A stretch of 64,000 bases of DNA from UBA1724 sp963611685 (GTDB lineage Bacteria > Verrucomicrobiota > Lentisphaeria > Oligosphaerales > Oligosphaeraceae), in NCBI GenBank assembly GCA_963611685.1, contig CAVDSU010000002.1, positions 3,196 to 67,195 of the forward strand. Direction: 5' to 3'. Below, piece after piece: positions 8,337 to 15,675 of this stretch (positions are counted from its first letter, which is position 1; each line of letters starts with the position of its first letter). The notes under the pieces were generated by a model. It was not told the DNA's origin and did not search any database. It worked only from the letters and a program-made list of their open reading frames with translations. The translations under genes were made by a program, and so were the position numbers.

Positions 8337-9155
8337 TCAGTATTTTCCCCGGATGGCCACCAGCACGAAGCGGATGGAGGAGAGTTGTGGCGACGCGGCG
8401 GCATCCAGCATATACATGGGCGCGTCGTCGGGGGAGCGTCCTTTGTCGCCGACGATCCCCACCGCCAACCCGGGCTGCATGGCGTCGCTTCCCAATTCGG
8501 TGGTCACCACCACATCCCCCAGGAAAAGCCCATCGAAATCCTTTCCCATGAGCCCCACCAGGACCAGCCGTCCGCCCTGGTTTTCCAGGATGCCGGTGGC
8601 GTCGCGTCCGGAGACGGTGGCGGGAAGGGAGAATCCGGGCGAGGAGACCAGTCGCACCACGGACTGCCGTGCCATGGCCTCCTCCACCACGCCGACCAGC
8701 CCCTCGGTGCTCAGGACCGCCTGCCCCGCCTGGATGCCGTCGGAGGCCCCGCGGTCCAGAGTCAGGGTATCCATGCGCCCCAACAGCGCGCTGCGTCCGA
8801 CCACCTCGGCGGTGACCATGGAGTAGTCCTTGGGCTGCTTGTAGTGCCGCAGGAGCCGCTGGAGCTGGATATTCTCTGCGCGGAGGTTCTCCAGCCGCTG
8901 TCCATATCCCACAGACTGTTCCTTGAGCCGCGCCACCTCCGCCAGGAGGGCATCGCGCTCTTCGCGGGTCATGTTCTCGGGGAGGCCGCCCAGGGCCTCC
9001 CGCGTCACGCGCTGCCCCATGGCGCTCAGCTCCTGTGCGGGCTGCGTGAATGCGCGTGCGGTGCCCAGGAGCCGCCGTGTGGTGCCCTGTGGCAGCAGAT
9101 AGAATGCGGCCGCCACCAGCACAAAGGAGAGGATGACAAGCAGTCGGGAGTTCAT
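8337..9155 (-). CDS. mreC: rod shape-determining protein MreC
   Basis: 272 aa: an N-terminal membrane anchor (residues 4-22, LLVILSFVLVAAAFYLLP), a periplasmic coiled coil (about 65-105, rich in E, R, L and Q), then the two-lobed beta domain with VVGRSALLGRMDTLTLDRGASDGI and GDVVVTTELGSDAMQPGLAVGIV, the conserved MreC blocks. The start at 9155 places the anchor at the N-terminus and has GAGG just upstream; longer forms would add a charged, non-conserved leader. MreC is a periplasmic scaffold linking MreB to the wall synthases. It is followed at once by mreD and preceded at 46 bp by the HPr gene. Confidence 0.9.
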   Translation of the reverse strand: MNSRLLVILSFVLVAAAFYLLPQGTTRRLLGTARAFTQPAQELSAMGQRVTREALGGLPENMTREERDALLAEVARLKEQSVGYGQRLENLRAENIQLQRLLRHYKQPKDYSMVTAEVVGRSALLGRMDTLTLDRGASDGIQAGQAVLSTEGLVGVVEEAMARQSVVRLVSSPGFSLPATVSGRDATGILENQGGRLVLVGLMGKDFDGLFLGDVVVTTELGSDAMQPGLAVGIVGDKGRSPDDAPMYMLDAAASPQLSSIRFVLVAIRGKY

Positions 9156-9201
9156 ATCCTCGGGGGAGGCATGGATTTCCTCTTCGCCTCGCCCCTCCTC
9201 C

Positions 9202-9477
9202 CTAGGTGAAGTCGTATTTCTTGGAGAAGAGCTCGGCCAGTTCGGCAAGCTTCTCGGCCTCGCCCTCGCCTTCCAGGCGGAGCGTCACCACATCGCCCTG
9301 GCGCAGGGAGAGTCCCATGATGGAGAGAGGCGAGGAGGTGATCTGGGTCTCGCGGCTGCCGTCCGCGGGGACCACCCACGCCTTTCCGGCGTAGTCCCGC
9401 AGCGCTGCGGCGATGAGTCCGCTGGGGCGCAGATGGATGCCCCGGGCATTCTGGACGAGAACGACTTTTTCGATCAT
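9202..9477 (-). CDS. ptsH: HPr-family phosphocarrier protein
   Basis: 91 aa, the normal HPr length. The phosphorylation site His15 lies in GIHLRPSG, with the usual Arg17-Pro18 after it. Ser52 in LSIMGL matches the regulatory-serine region of Gram-positive-type HPr (Ser46). The C-terminal LSLRQGDVVTLRLEGEGE is standard. The ATG overlaps the stop of the ClpX-like gene (ATGA). No EI, EII or HPr kinase gene is in the window, so it could serve sugar transport or be a purely regulatory HPr as found in organisms with incomplete PTS. Which of these applies is not visible here. Confidence 0.9.
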   Translation of the reverse strand: MIEKVVLVQNARGIHLRPSGLIAAALRDYAGKAWVVPADGSRETQITSSPLSIMGLSLRQGDVVTLRLEGEGEAEKLAELAELFSKKYDFT

Positions 9478-11123
9478 GGCTGCGTCTCCTCTCCTTGGAG
9501 ATTGTTCTTGATCCACTGAGTCAAGGTCTGGCTGGGATTCTCCACATCGGGGGCGTCCAGTCGGAAAGTCTCCCTGCCGGGATGATCCTTCTCCAGCAGC
9601 GCCAGGCCGTAGGCGAAGTCCCGGAAATGGCTTTCGCAGAAGCCGCGCACCGTCTTTCCGGCCTCCTCGGCCTTTTCCACCAGGCGTTCCTGGGCGGCGG
9701 GAGTGAATTCCAGGAGATACCCGTGCTCTTCCTGGAAGCGCTTGGCGAAGGCCCCCACCTCTTGGCAAGAGAGTCGACGCGCCTCCTGGCGGTGCTCCTG
9801 CACCAGCGCTTCCAGCGAGCCCCTCGGATCCTCCAGCATGGCGCGGGTCAAATGGAGCTTCGTCACGCCAGTGCCGGGCAGCTCGAACTTGTATTCGCGG
9901 AAGAGCCGTTCCAGCACCGTGAGCAGTCCGCGGGCGCCGGTGTGTTCCTCCACGGCCTCCTGCGCCAGCAGATGGAGCGCCTCCTGGTCTGCGGTGAGGG
10001 TGATGCCATATCCCGCCATGGTCTCCACGTATTGCTCCCAGATGCCGTTTTCGGCGGTGGTGAGAATCCGTTCCAGATCAGCCACGCCCAGTTCGTCCAA
10101 TGCCACGCGCACGGGGAAGCGCCCCACGAATTCGGGCTCGAAGCCGTAGTCGACCAGGTCGGCGGTCTTGACGCGCCGCAACAGATCGCCCTCGCCCAGG
10201 GAAGAGGCCTCGGCGGCCTCGGTGGGCTCGCTCGACGGGGCCTCCTCGGCGCCCCGGAAACCGATGACGCCGCGTCCCAGCCGCCGGCGCACCAGGGAAT
10301 CCAGCTTGCTGAAGGCGCCGGAGACGATGAAGAGGATGAATTTTGTGGAGATGGTGGAGGGCGGCGTGCGGCCCTCCTGCTGGAAGCTCATCATGGCCTG
10401 CATCTGGCCCATCATGTCGTTCTGGGCAATCAGGCGCACATCGGAGTCCTCCAGGAGCTTCAGGAGATTCACCTGCACGCCGCGTCCGGAGACGTCCTTC
10501 TGGCCATTGCCGCCACTGCCCGCCAGCTTGTCCACCTCGTCAATGTAGACAATGCCATACTGCGCCAGCTCCGCATCGCCGTCGGCGGCCTTCACCAGAT
10601 CCCGGACGATGTCCTCCACATCGTAGCCCACGTAGCCCGTCTCGGAGAATTTCGTGGCGTCGGCCTTCACGAAGGGGACGCCGATGCGTCGGGCGATGCA
10701 GCGCATCAGGTAGGTCTTTCCCACGCCGGTGGGCCCCATCATGAGGACATTCGCCTTGGGGTAGTCGCGCTTGGCGACCTCGGGATCCTCCAGGCAGCGG
10801 CGCACGTGGTTGTAGTGGTCGCAGACGGCGGTCGCCAGGACCTTCTTGGCATCGTCCTGGCTGACCACAAAGCGATCCAGGTCATCCCGGAGTTCCTTGG
10901 GGCGCAGGGAGAACTGCCGCACCAGCTCCAGGGGGTCCCGGCGGGGCTTTTCGGGGGTCTTCGGCGCCTCCTGGCGGATGTTCCCGAGGGGGATTGCGCC
11001 CAGTCGGTCCATGAGTTCCCGGAAGAGATCCCGGTCGCCATGAGGCGGGGGAGTCTGTTCCGGGGAGCCGTGTTCCCCCGCATCGGGCGTACGGGGCTCC
11101 TGCTGGTCCTTGGATTCGGCCAT
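9474..11123 (-). CDS. clpX: ClpX-like AAA+ unfoldase without the N-terminal zinc domain
   Basis: 549 aa from the ATG; a TTG nine bases upstream is an alternative start. Landmarks: Walker A GPTGVGKT (about 130-137), pore loop GYVG (about 163-166), Walker B IVYIDEVDK (about 191-199), and VIGF (about 286-289) at the place of the ClpP-binding IGF loop. The N-terminal about 60 residues are Pro- and charge-rich and lack the Cys4 zinc finger of typical ClpX. A C-terminal extension of about 110 residues follows the small AAA+ subdomain. Retention of the IGF loop suggests pairing with ClpP to degrade proteins; loss of the zinc domain implies altered adaptor or substrate recognition. No clpP is in the window. 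Confidence 0.85.
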   Translation of the reverse strand: MAESKDQQEPRTPDAGEHGSPEQTPPPHGDRDLFRELMDRLGAIPLGNIRQEAPKTPEKPRRDPLELVRQFSLRPKELRDDLDRFVVSQDDAKKVLATAVCDHYNHVRRCLEDPEVAKRDYPKANVLMMGPTGVGKTYLMRCIARRIGVPFVKADATKFSETGYVGYDVEDIVRDLVKAADGDAELAQYGIVYIDEVDKLAGSGGNGQKDVSGRGVQVNLLKLLEDSDVRLIAQNDMMGQMQAMMSFQQEGRTPPSTISTKFILFIVSGAFSKLDSLVRRRLGRGVIGFRGAEEAPSSEPTEAAEASSLGEGDLLRRVKTADLVDYGFEPEFVGRFPVRVALDELGVADLERILTTAENGIWEQYVETMAGYGITLTADQEALHLLAQEAVEEHTGARGLLTVLERLFREYKFELPGTGVTKLHLTRAMLEDPRGSLEALVQEHRQEARRLSCQEVGAFAKRFQEEHGYLLEFTPAAQERLVEKAEEAGKTVRGFCESHFRDFAYGLALLEKDHPGRETFRLDAPDVENPSQTLTQWIKNNLQGEETQP

Positions 11124-11156
11124 GTTCGTCAAAATGCGAGAAAGGGTGTCGTTCTA

Positions 11157-12353
11157 CTACCGTGCGGGCGCCCAGGCAGGCAGCGAGAGTCGTGCGCCCT
11201 TGGTGAGGGGCTGGAAGCTCTTGAGGAGGGTATCCACCAGATAGAGGTCCTGCTTTCCGCCGGTTGCGCGGGTGCAGACGATATGCCGGCCGTCGGGCGC
11301 CCAGCTGGGGGCCTCCCAGTTTCCGGTGGCCTCGGTGACCACCATGGGCTCCTGGTCGGGCTGGGAGGGATCCAGCACCGCGATGACGTATTGCCCCTGG
11401 ATGCGGGTGGAATAGCAGATCATGCCGCTCTTGGGGGACCAGTCGGGGGAGACGCACTCGGAGCCGCCGCGCGTCAGGCGCACCGGCTTTTCGTCGTTGA
11501 GGCCCTGCAGATAGAGATGCGGGCGGCCGCTGCGGTCGGAGACATAGCAGAGCTTCGTGTTGTCGGGGCTGAAGACCGGCGAGGACTCCACGTCGCGGTC
11601 CTGGGTCAGGCGTCGGCGGGAGCCATTGGAGAGATCGAGGAGATAGAGATCCACCTGCTTGCCCAAAGAGAGGGGCAGCGCCACCAGTCGTCCGTCGTGG
11701 GAGAGTGCCGCGGAGGAATTCAGTCCCCGTGCGCTGGAGATCACGCGCTGGCGCTGTTTCGCCATATCCATCAGGAGGATCTGGAGGGCGACGCCCTGGT
11801 TGAGGGTATAGACCAGCGCCCCGGAGTGTCCCCAGGAGGGCTCGGTGGAGATGGCGTTGTTGTGGGTCAGGCGCGTCTGGGCGCTGCCGTCCAGGCGGCA
11901 GGAGTAGAGCTCCTTCTTGCCCTTGCCGTCGCCCATCACATAGACGATGGGGCGCGTGCAGAGGGCAGGTACGCCGAAGAGCTCCTTCAGGAGGGCATCG
12001 GTCACCTTCGCCGCCGCGTCATTCCAGTCGCTCCCGCCGGCCTCATAGCGGAAGACCCGCTTGTCGCCGCCCACCTGTGCGGTGACGGCGTAGGCATTGG
12101 AGGCGGCGTTGACGGAGAGCTGCACCTGTCCGCGATTCGCCTGGCTCTCCTTGAGCACTTGGAACCAGTCGCAGCGCACCAGCATGGTCTCCAGGATCCG
12201 CCGCGCCTCGGCGTCGCCGGAAAATTTCACGATTCCCAAAGTGGGGTTTCCCTGCACCGTCTTCACCACGGTGCCGACACTCTGGGCCCGCGCCGTCACA
12301 CTGCAAAACAGCAGGCACAGGCACCACAAAAGGCAAATACTCTCCTTCCTCAT
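11157..12353 (-). CDS. tolB: Tol-Pal system protein TolB
   Basis: 398 aa from the ATG at 12353; TTG at 12359 is possible. There is an N-terminal signal peptide (LLWCLCLLFCSVTARA, cleavage near residue 23), an alpha/beta N-terminal domain to about 135, then a six-bladed beta propeller with repeating pairs such as KKELYSCRLDG, VDLYLLDLSNGSRRRLT, FSPDNTKLCYVSDRSG and PHLYLQGL. TolB is the periplasmic propeller that binds Pal and links to TolA during outer-membrane constriction. Other tol genes are not present here, so the call relies on the domain arrangement. It lies 33 bp upstream of the ClpX-like gene. Confidence 0.82.
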   Translation of the reverse strand: MRKESICLLWCLCLLFCSVTARAQSVGTVVKTVQGNPTLGIVKFSGDAEARRILETMLVRCDWFQVLKESQANRGQVQLSVNAASNAYAVTAQVGGDKRVFRYEAGGSDWNDAAAKVTDALLKELFGVPALCTRPIVYVMGDGKGKKELYSCRLDGSAQTRLTHNNAISTEPSWGHSGALVYTLNQGVALQILLMDMAKQRQRVISSARGLNSSAALSHDGRLVALPLSLGKQVDLYLLDLSNGSRRRLTQDRDVESSPVFSPDNTKLCYVSDRSGRPHLYLQGLNDEKPVRLTRGGSECVSPDWSPKSGMICYSTRIQGQYVIAVLDPSQPDQEPMVVTEATGNWEAPSWAPDGRHIVCTRATGGKQDLYLVDTLLKSFQPLTKGARLSLPAWAPAR

Positions 12354-12515
12354 TTCCAATTCTCCCCAAAGACGGCGCCGGACAACGAAAGGGACTTTTC
12401 CCCCGTCTCAAAAAAAGACTCTCTCCCCAACAAGACAAAACGACGTCCGACGCCCCGGGAAAAAGGGTGGGATTGATTCCCCTCTCCTCTCCGGAGACGC
12501 CGGACGAATGGGAAC

Positions 12516-13079
12516 TTACACGGACATGAGTTCCTGCTGCTTCTCCGCCAGGATGGCGTCCACCTTCTCGACCATCTTGTCGGTGAGCTTCTGGATCTGC
12601 TCGGTCTGGCTCTTCTGCTCGTCCTCGGTGATCTCGGACTTCTTCTTGGCCTCCTTGATGGCCTCGTTGGCGTCCCGGCGGGCATTGCGGATCTCGACGC
12701 GGGCCTCTTCGGCGAACTTCTTGACCTGCTTGGTCATCTCGTTGCGGCGCTCCTCGGAGAGCTCGGGGATGGGCAGGCGAATCACCTTTCCGTCGGTGAC
12801 GGGGGTGATGCCCAGTCCGCTGGCCTGGATGCCCTTGGTGATGGCGTTCACGGCGCCGATGTCCCAGGGCTGGATCTTCAGCAGACGGGGTTCGGGAGCG
12901 CTGATGGCGGCGATGTCCTTCAGGCGGGTCTGGGCGCCGTAGTAGTCGACCATCACGCCCTCCACCAGGGCGGGGGAGGCCTTTCCGGTGCGCACGGAAT
13001 CAAAGCGGCGCTTCAGGGCGTCCACGGTGTTGTTCATGGTCAGCTTGGTGCTTTCCTGGATTTCTGCTGCGGTGGGCAT
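12516..13079 (-). CDS. frr: ribosome recycling factor
   Basis: 187 aa, the usual size. The N-terminus AAEIQESTKLTMNNTVDALKRRFDSVRTGKASPALVEGVMVDYYG and the block ISAPEPRLLKIQPWD match RRF, as do the helical C-terminal half and the conserved LPIPELSEERRNEM segment. It releases tRNA and mRNA from post-termination ribosomes together with EF-G. AGAGGAG upstream supports the ATG at 13079. pyrH lies 134 bp upstream on the same strand; the pyrH-frr order is conserved in many bacteria. Confidence 0.96.
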   Translation of the reverse strand: MPTAAEIQESTKLTMNNTVDALKRRFDSVRTGKASPALVEGVMVDYYGAQTRLKDIAAISAPEPRLLKIQPWDIGAVNAITKGIQASGLGITPVTDGKVIRLPIPELSEERRNEMTKQVKKFAEEARVEIRNARRDANEAIKEAKKKSEITEDEQKSQTEQIQKLTDKMVEKVDAILAEKQQELMSV

Positions 13080-13213
13080 CTATGATTTCTCCTCTTTTGG
13101 GATGGGGGGATGGGTTGTGGTGACTTCTTCTACAATGAGGATGTGCCTGCAACGCCGGCGGATTTCGCCGCATTCGGGCGATTCCATTCAGGCGGCAAGG
13201 AGTGGGGTTGTCT

Positions 13214-13939
13214 TCAGCAGGTGGCGTCTGTGACTAGGGTGCCGTGCTGGAAGTTCCCCGAGAGGATTTCGGTGAGCACGCCCTTTTCGGTGGCCTTGAA
13301 GACCACGGTGGGGAGGTGGTTCTCCTGGCAGAGCGCGAAGGCATTGGCGTCCATGACCTTCAGGTGCCGGGAGAGCGCCTCGTCGTAGGTCAGGCGGTCG
13401 AAGCGGGTGGCCTCGGGATGCGTCACGGGATCCGCGCTGTAGATGCCATCCACCTTCGTGGCCTTGAAGACCGCCTGCGCATGAATTTCCAACGCGCGGA
13501 GGGCGGCAGTGGTATCGGTGGAGAAATAGGGATGGCCGGTGCCGGCCGCAAAGAGCACCACGGTCCCCTGGGAGAGCATCCGCTCGGCCTCGCGGTAGTC
13601 GAAGGGCGGCAAGACGCCGGCGATGGGCAATGCGGACTGGATTTCGGCGGGGATTCCCAGCTGCTGGAGGGCGTCGCGCATCGCCAGTGCGTTCATGCAG
13701 GTGGCCAGCATGCCCATGTAGTCCGCGCCCAGGCGATCCATTCCCTGGCGGCTGCCCGCCAGACCCCGGAAGAGATTCCCCGCTCCAATAATCACCGCCG
13801 CCTGCGCCCCGCACTCCCGGGCCTCCGACACCAACGCCGCACTGCGCGCAATGGCCGCCGGATCCAGTCCGCCGTGGGGACCCCCGAGGGCCTCGCCGCT
13901 GATTTTCAGGAGAATGCGGGAAAAGTATGGACTCGACAT
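13214..13939 (-). CDS. pyrH: UMP kinase
   Basis: 241 aa, hexameric UMP kinase of the amino-acid kinase fold. ILLKISGEALGG is the N-terminal phosphate-binding block, IGAGNLFRG and MGMLATCMNALAMRDAL follow, and GTGHPYFSTDTTAALRALE and KATKVDGIYSADP are the nucleotide-binding signatures. It converts UMP to UDP. The start at 13939 places the first motif about 10 residues in, as in homologues; the frame is open further upstream but that part shows no homology. First gene of the leftward pyrH-frr-tolB cluster. Confidence 0.95.
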   Translation of the reverse strand: MSSPYFSRILLKISGEALGGPHGGLDPAAIARSAALVSEARECGAQAAVIIGAGNLFRGLAGSRQGMDRLGADYMGMLATCMNALAMRDALQQLGIPAEIQSALPIAGVLPPFDYREAERMLSQGTVVLFAAGTGHPYFSTDTTAALRALEIHAQAVFKATKVDGIYSADPVTHPEATRFDRLTYDEALSRHLKVMDANAFALCQENHLPTVVFKATEKGVLTEILSGNFQHGTLVTDATC

Positions 13940-14116
13940 AGATTGGCAGGCGTAGATTCTGGGGGTGAAAAACGGAAGGAGACACCACTCGGCGGCTCCT
14001 CCGCCGGGCTTTTCCATATTGTAAGGCACATTCGCCTTTCCGCCTCGAAACCACGCCCTTTTTTCACAGGGATTTCCCCACGACGCCCCCCCCAGGAAGT
14101 CCCGCCGCACAGGCAC

Positions 14117-14154
14117 AAAAAAAGGCCGCCGCATCCCGAAAAGATGCAACGGCC
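14117..14154 (-). terminator. Rho-independent terminator of the RRM gene
   Basis: On the minus strand a stem with GGCCGTTGCATC and GATGCGGCGGCC arms around TTTTCGG is followed by TTTTTTT. It closes the monocistronic RRM gene and separates it from pyrH. Confidence 0.9.
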
Positions 14155-14222
14155 TCTTGGCAGTCAAGCTCCGACGGCCTCCGAGGGAGGCGGCGCCGGG
14201 GAAGACGCGCTATTGGGGCATG

Positions 14223-14516
14223 TTAGCGGTTGAAGCCCATGCCGCCGTGGGGGCGGGGACCACGGGGCTCGCGGGGCTTGGCCTCGTTGACGGTCAGGGT
14301 GCGACCGTGGTCTTCTTTGCCGTTCATGCCGTCGATGGCGGCCTGCGCCTCGCCGTCGTCCGCCATTTCCACAAAGCCGAAGCCCTTGGAACGGCCGGTG
14401 TCACGATCGGTGATGACCCGCGCGGAGTCGACCTTTCCGAACTGGGAGAAAATCTGGTTGAGTTCGGCGTCGTTGACCGCGTAGCTCAGGTTGCCAACGT
14501 AGAGATTTTTGCTCAT
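14223..14516 (-). CDS. RRM-domain RNA-binding protein
   Basis: 97 aa with a single RRM: RNP2 LYVGNL at residues 5-10 and RNP1 KGFGFVEM near residues 44-51, followed by a short Gly/Arg/Pro tail (GPRPHGGMGFNR). These small RRM proteins resemble cyanobacterial and PVC-group Rbp proteins, which bind RNA and can be cold-induced. It is transcribed alone, with its own terminator, and has a long untranslated leader region (more than 200 bp) that could carry regulation. Its RNA targets are unknown. Confidence 0.93.
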   Translation of the reverse strand: MSKNLYVGNLSYAVNDAELNQIFSQFGKVDSARVITDRDTGRSKGFGFVEMADDGEAQAAIDGMNGKEDHGRTLTVNEAKPREPRGPRPHGGMGFNR

Positions 14517-14724
14517 GGAATTACTGGATTGCTCCTGTCTGGTACTCTTGTCCCAACTTTTGCCTGTGTGTTGATCTTTCCCGGGGACAAATCAAATAAG
14601 GAAAGGAGCCGGATGGCTCAATCGCGAGACCGAAGACGGAGAGAAGGGAGACAGGGCAAGAAATCTCTGGAACTCAATTCCCTCAAGCAGGGGATCTTTC
14701 GACTAACATTCAGAGTATGCTTTT

Positions 14725-14753
14725 AATAAAATGGGAATCTCAAGAGCTGACAA
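14725..14753 (-). promoter_or_regulatory. possible sigma-70-type promoter of the RRM gene
   Basis: TTGTCA and TTTATT separated by 17 bp, on the minus strand, about 210 bp before the start codon. The -10 element is a 4/6 match only. If it is correct, the mRNA has a leader of about 200 nt, as in cold-shock genes. Confidence 0.3.
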
Positions 14754-14891
14754 CAAAAAAATTCCACAATTTTTAAAGATTTTTTGGGGGGCATCAGCGA
14801 AAAATTCGCATTCTGTCCGGAGATTTCCCCTTCTGTCCAAAAGGCTTCCGTTGGGAAAATTTCGGATTCAGGGGATGTATCCATAAGAACT

Positions 14892-14969
14892 CCCGCCGAG
14901 GATTTTGCGGGTTAGGAAGGTCCGTATATTTCCCGACGCCTCCCGAGGATTTTGGGAGGGCGTCGTTTT
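14892..14969 (+). promoter_or_regulatory. two hairpins with the same loop in the leader of the HTH gene
   Basis: Hairpin 1: CCCGC (14892-14896) and GCGGG (14907-14911). Hairpin 2: a CGACGCC-TCCC arm (14934-14944) with a GGGA-GGGCGTCG arm (14954-14965), then TTTT. Both loops carry GAGGATTTT. Hairpin 2 looks like an intrinsic terminator placed 48 bp before the HTH gene start, so it may act as an attenuator. The rest of the 14517-15017 interval shows no gene. Confidence 0.5.
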
Positions 14970-15017
14970 CCTTGCAAGTCCCCTTCACCGCCGTCTTTTG
15001 GCAGGAGGAATCCCCCC

Positions 15018-15485
15018 ATGAAGCACCTTTCCCCTCCCCCGTCGTCATCCCTCTCCTTCCGGGGCATTTTCACCGACGAGCACCGCGTGCGTCTCCGTCA
15101 GGTCCGGCAGGGCATGGGTGCCTCATTCGCGCAGCTAGGCGAGCTCTTGCGCATCAACTGGTCCACCATCCGCAAATGGGAAGCGGGGGTCTCCCGAAAA
15201 TGCCACCCGCGGCATGTGGGACGCGTCGCCGCCTTCCTGAACCACGAATACGACGCGCGCTTCCAGCGCCTGGACGACCATGCGGAATTCCTGGGCAGCG
15301 CCATCCGACGCCTCCCCCTCCCCCTCAATGACTATCTGGAAAAGGCACGGATGATCCGCGCGCTCGGGAGATGCTACCGACAGGATTCCCGGCGACTCCC
15401 GCTATTCCTTCAAGAGGCCCTCGACCAAACCGCCAAGGAACTCTTGGAAGAGGAAGGGCGCCTCGGCGGCGCAGCCAGCAATTAG
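15018..15485 (+). CDS. XRE-like helix-turn-helix protein
   Basis: 155 aa; GCAGGAGGAA lies 7 bases before the ATG. Residues about 22-70 form a helix-turn-helix of XRE/Cro type (FAQLGELLRINWSTIRKWEAG, where NWSTIRKWE is the recognition helix region). The C-terminal half (about 75-155) is helical and charged and shows no recognised domain. It is probably a DNA-binding regulator; its targets are unknown. It is flanked by a structured leader upstream and by dispersed GC-rich repeats downstream, and stands alone on this strand. Confidence 0.7.
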   Translation: MKHLSPPPSSSLSFRGIFTDEHRVRLRQVRQGMGASFAQLGELLRINWSTIRKWEAGVSRKCHPRHVGRVAAFLNHEYDARFQRLDDHAEFLGSAIRRLPLPLNDYLEKARMIRALGRCYRQDSRRLPLFLQEALDQTAKELLEEEGRLGGAASN

Positions 15486-15552
15486 CGGTCTGCGGTGAGC
15501 AGTTTAGAGCGAAATCTGCGATGCTCTTCCGCCGAGTTCGGCGGCACTGTCG

Positions 15553-15591
15553 CCGCGGCTTTCGAGCCGCGGAAGAGCCGTGCAGCGGCTC
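15553..15591. repeat. paired GC-rich hairpins between convergent genes
   Basis: CCGCGGCTTTCGAGCCGCGG is followed directly by AGAGCCGTGCAGCGGCTCT. The 15-mer GCCGCGGAAGAGCCG at the junction (15566-15580) recurs at 31495-31509, marking a dispersed intergenic element. Confidence 0.6.
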
Positions 15592-15636
15592 TGCAAACTC
15601 GCCACCAGCCACTAATTGCCAGGTACTGCTTCCGGG

Positions 15637-15675
15637 GGTTGATTTCTAGCGGCGTTTCGTTGCTAGAAATCAACC
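15637..15675. repeat. perfect 14-bp inverted repeat spanning a stop codon
   Basis: Arms GGTTGATTTCTAGC (15637-15650) and GCTAGAAATCAACC (15662-15675) with an 11-bp loop. The right arm contains the TAG stop of the leftward gene. No T-run follows on either strand. Confidence 0.85.
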
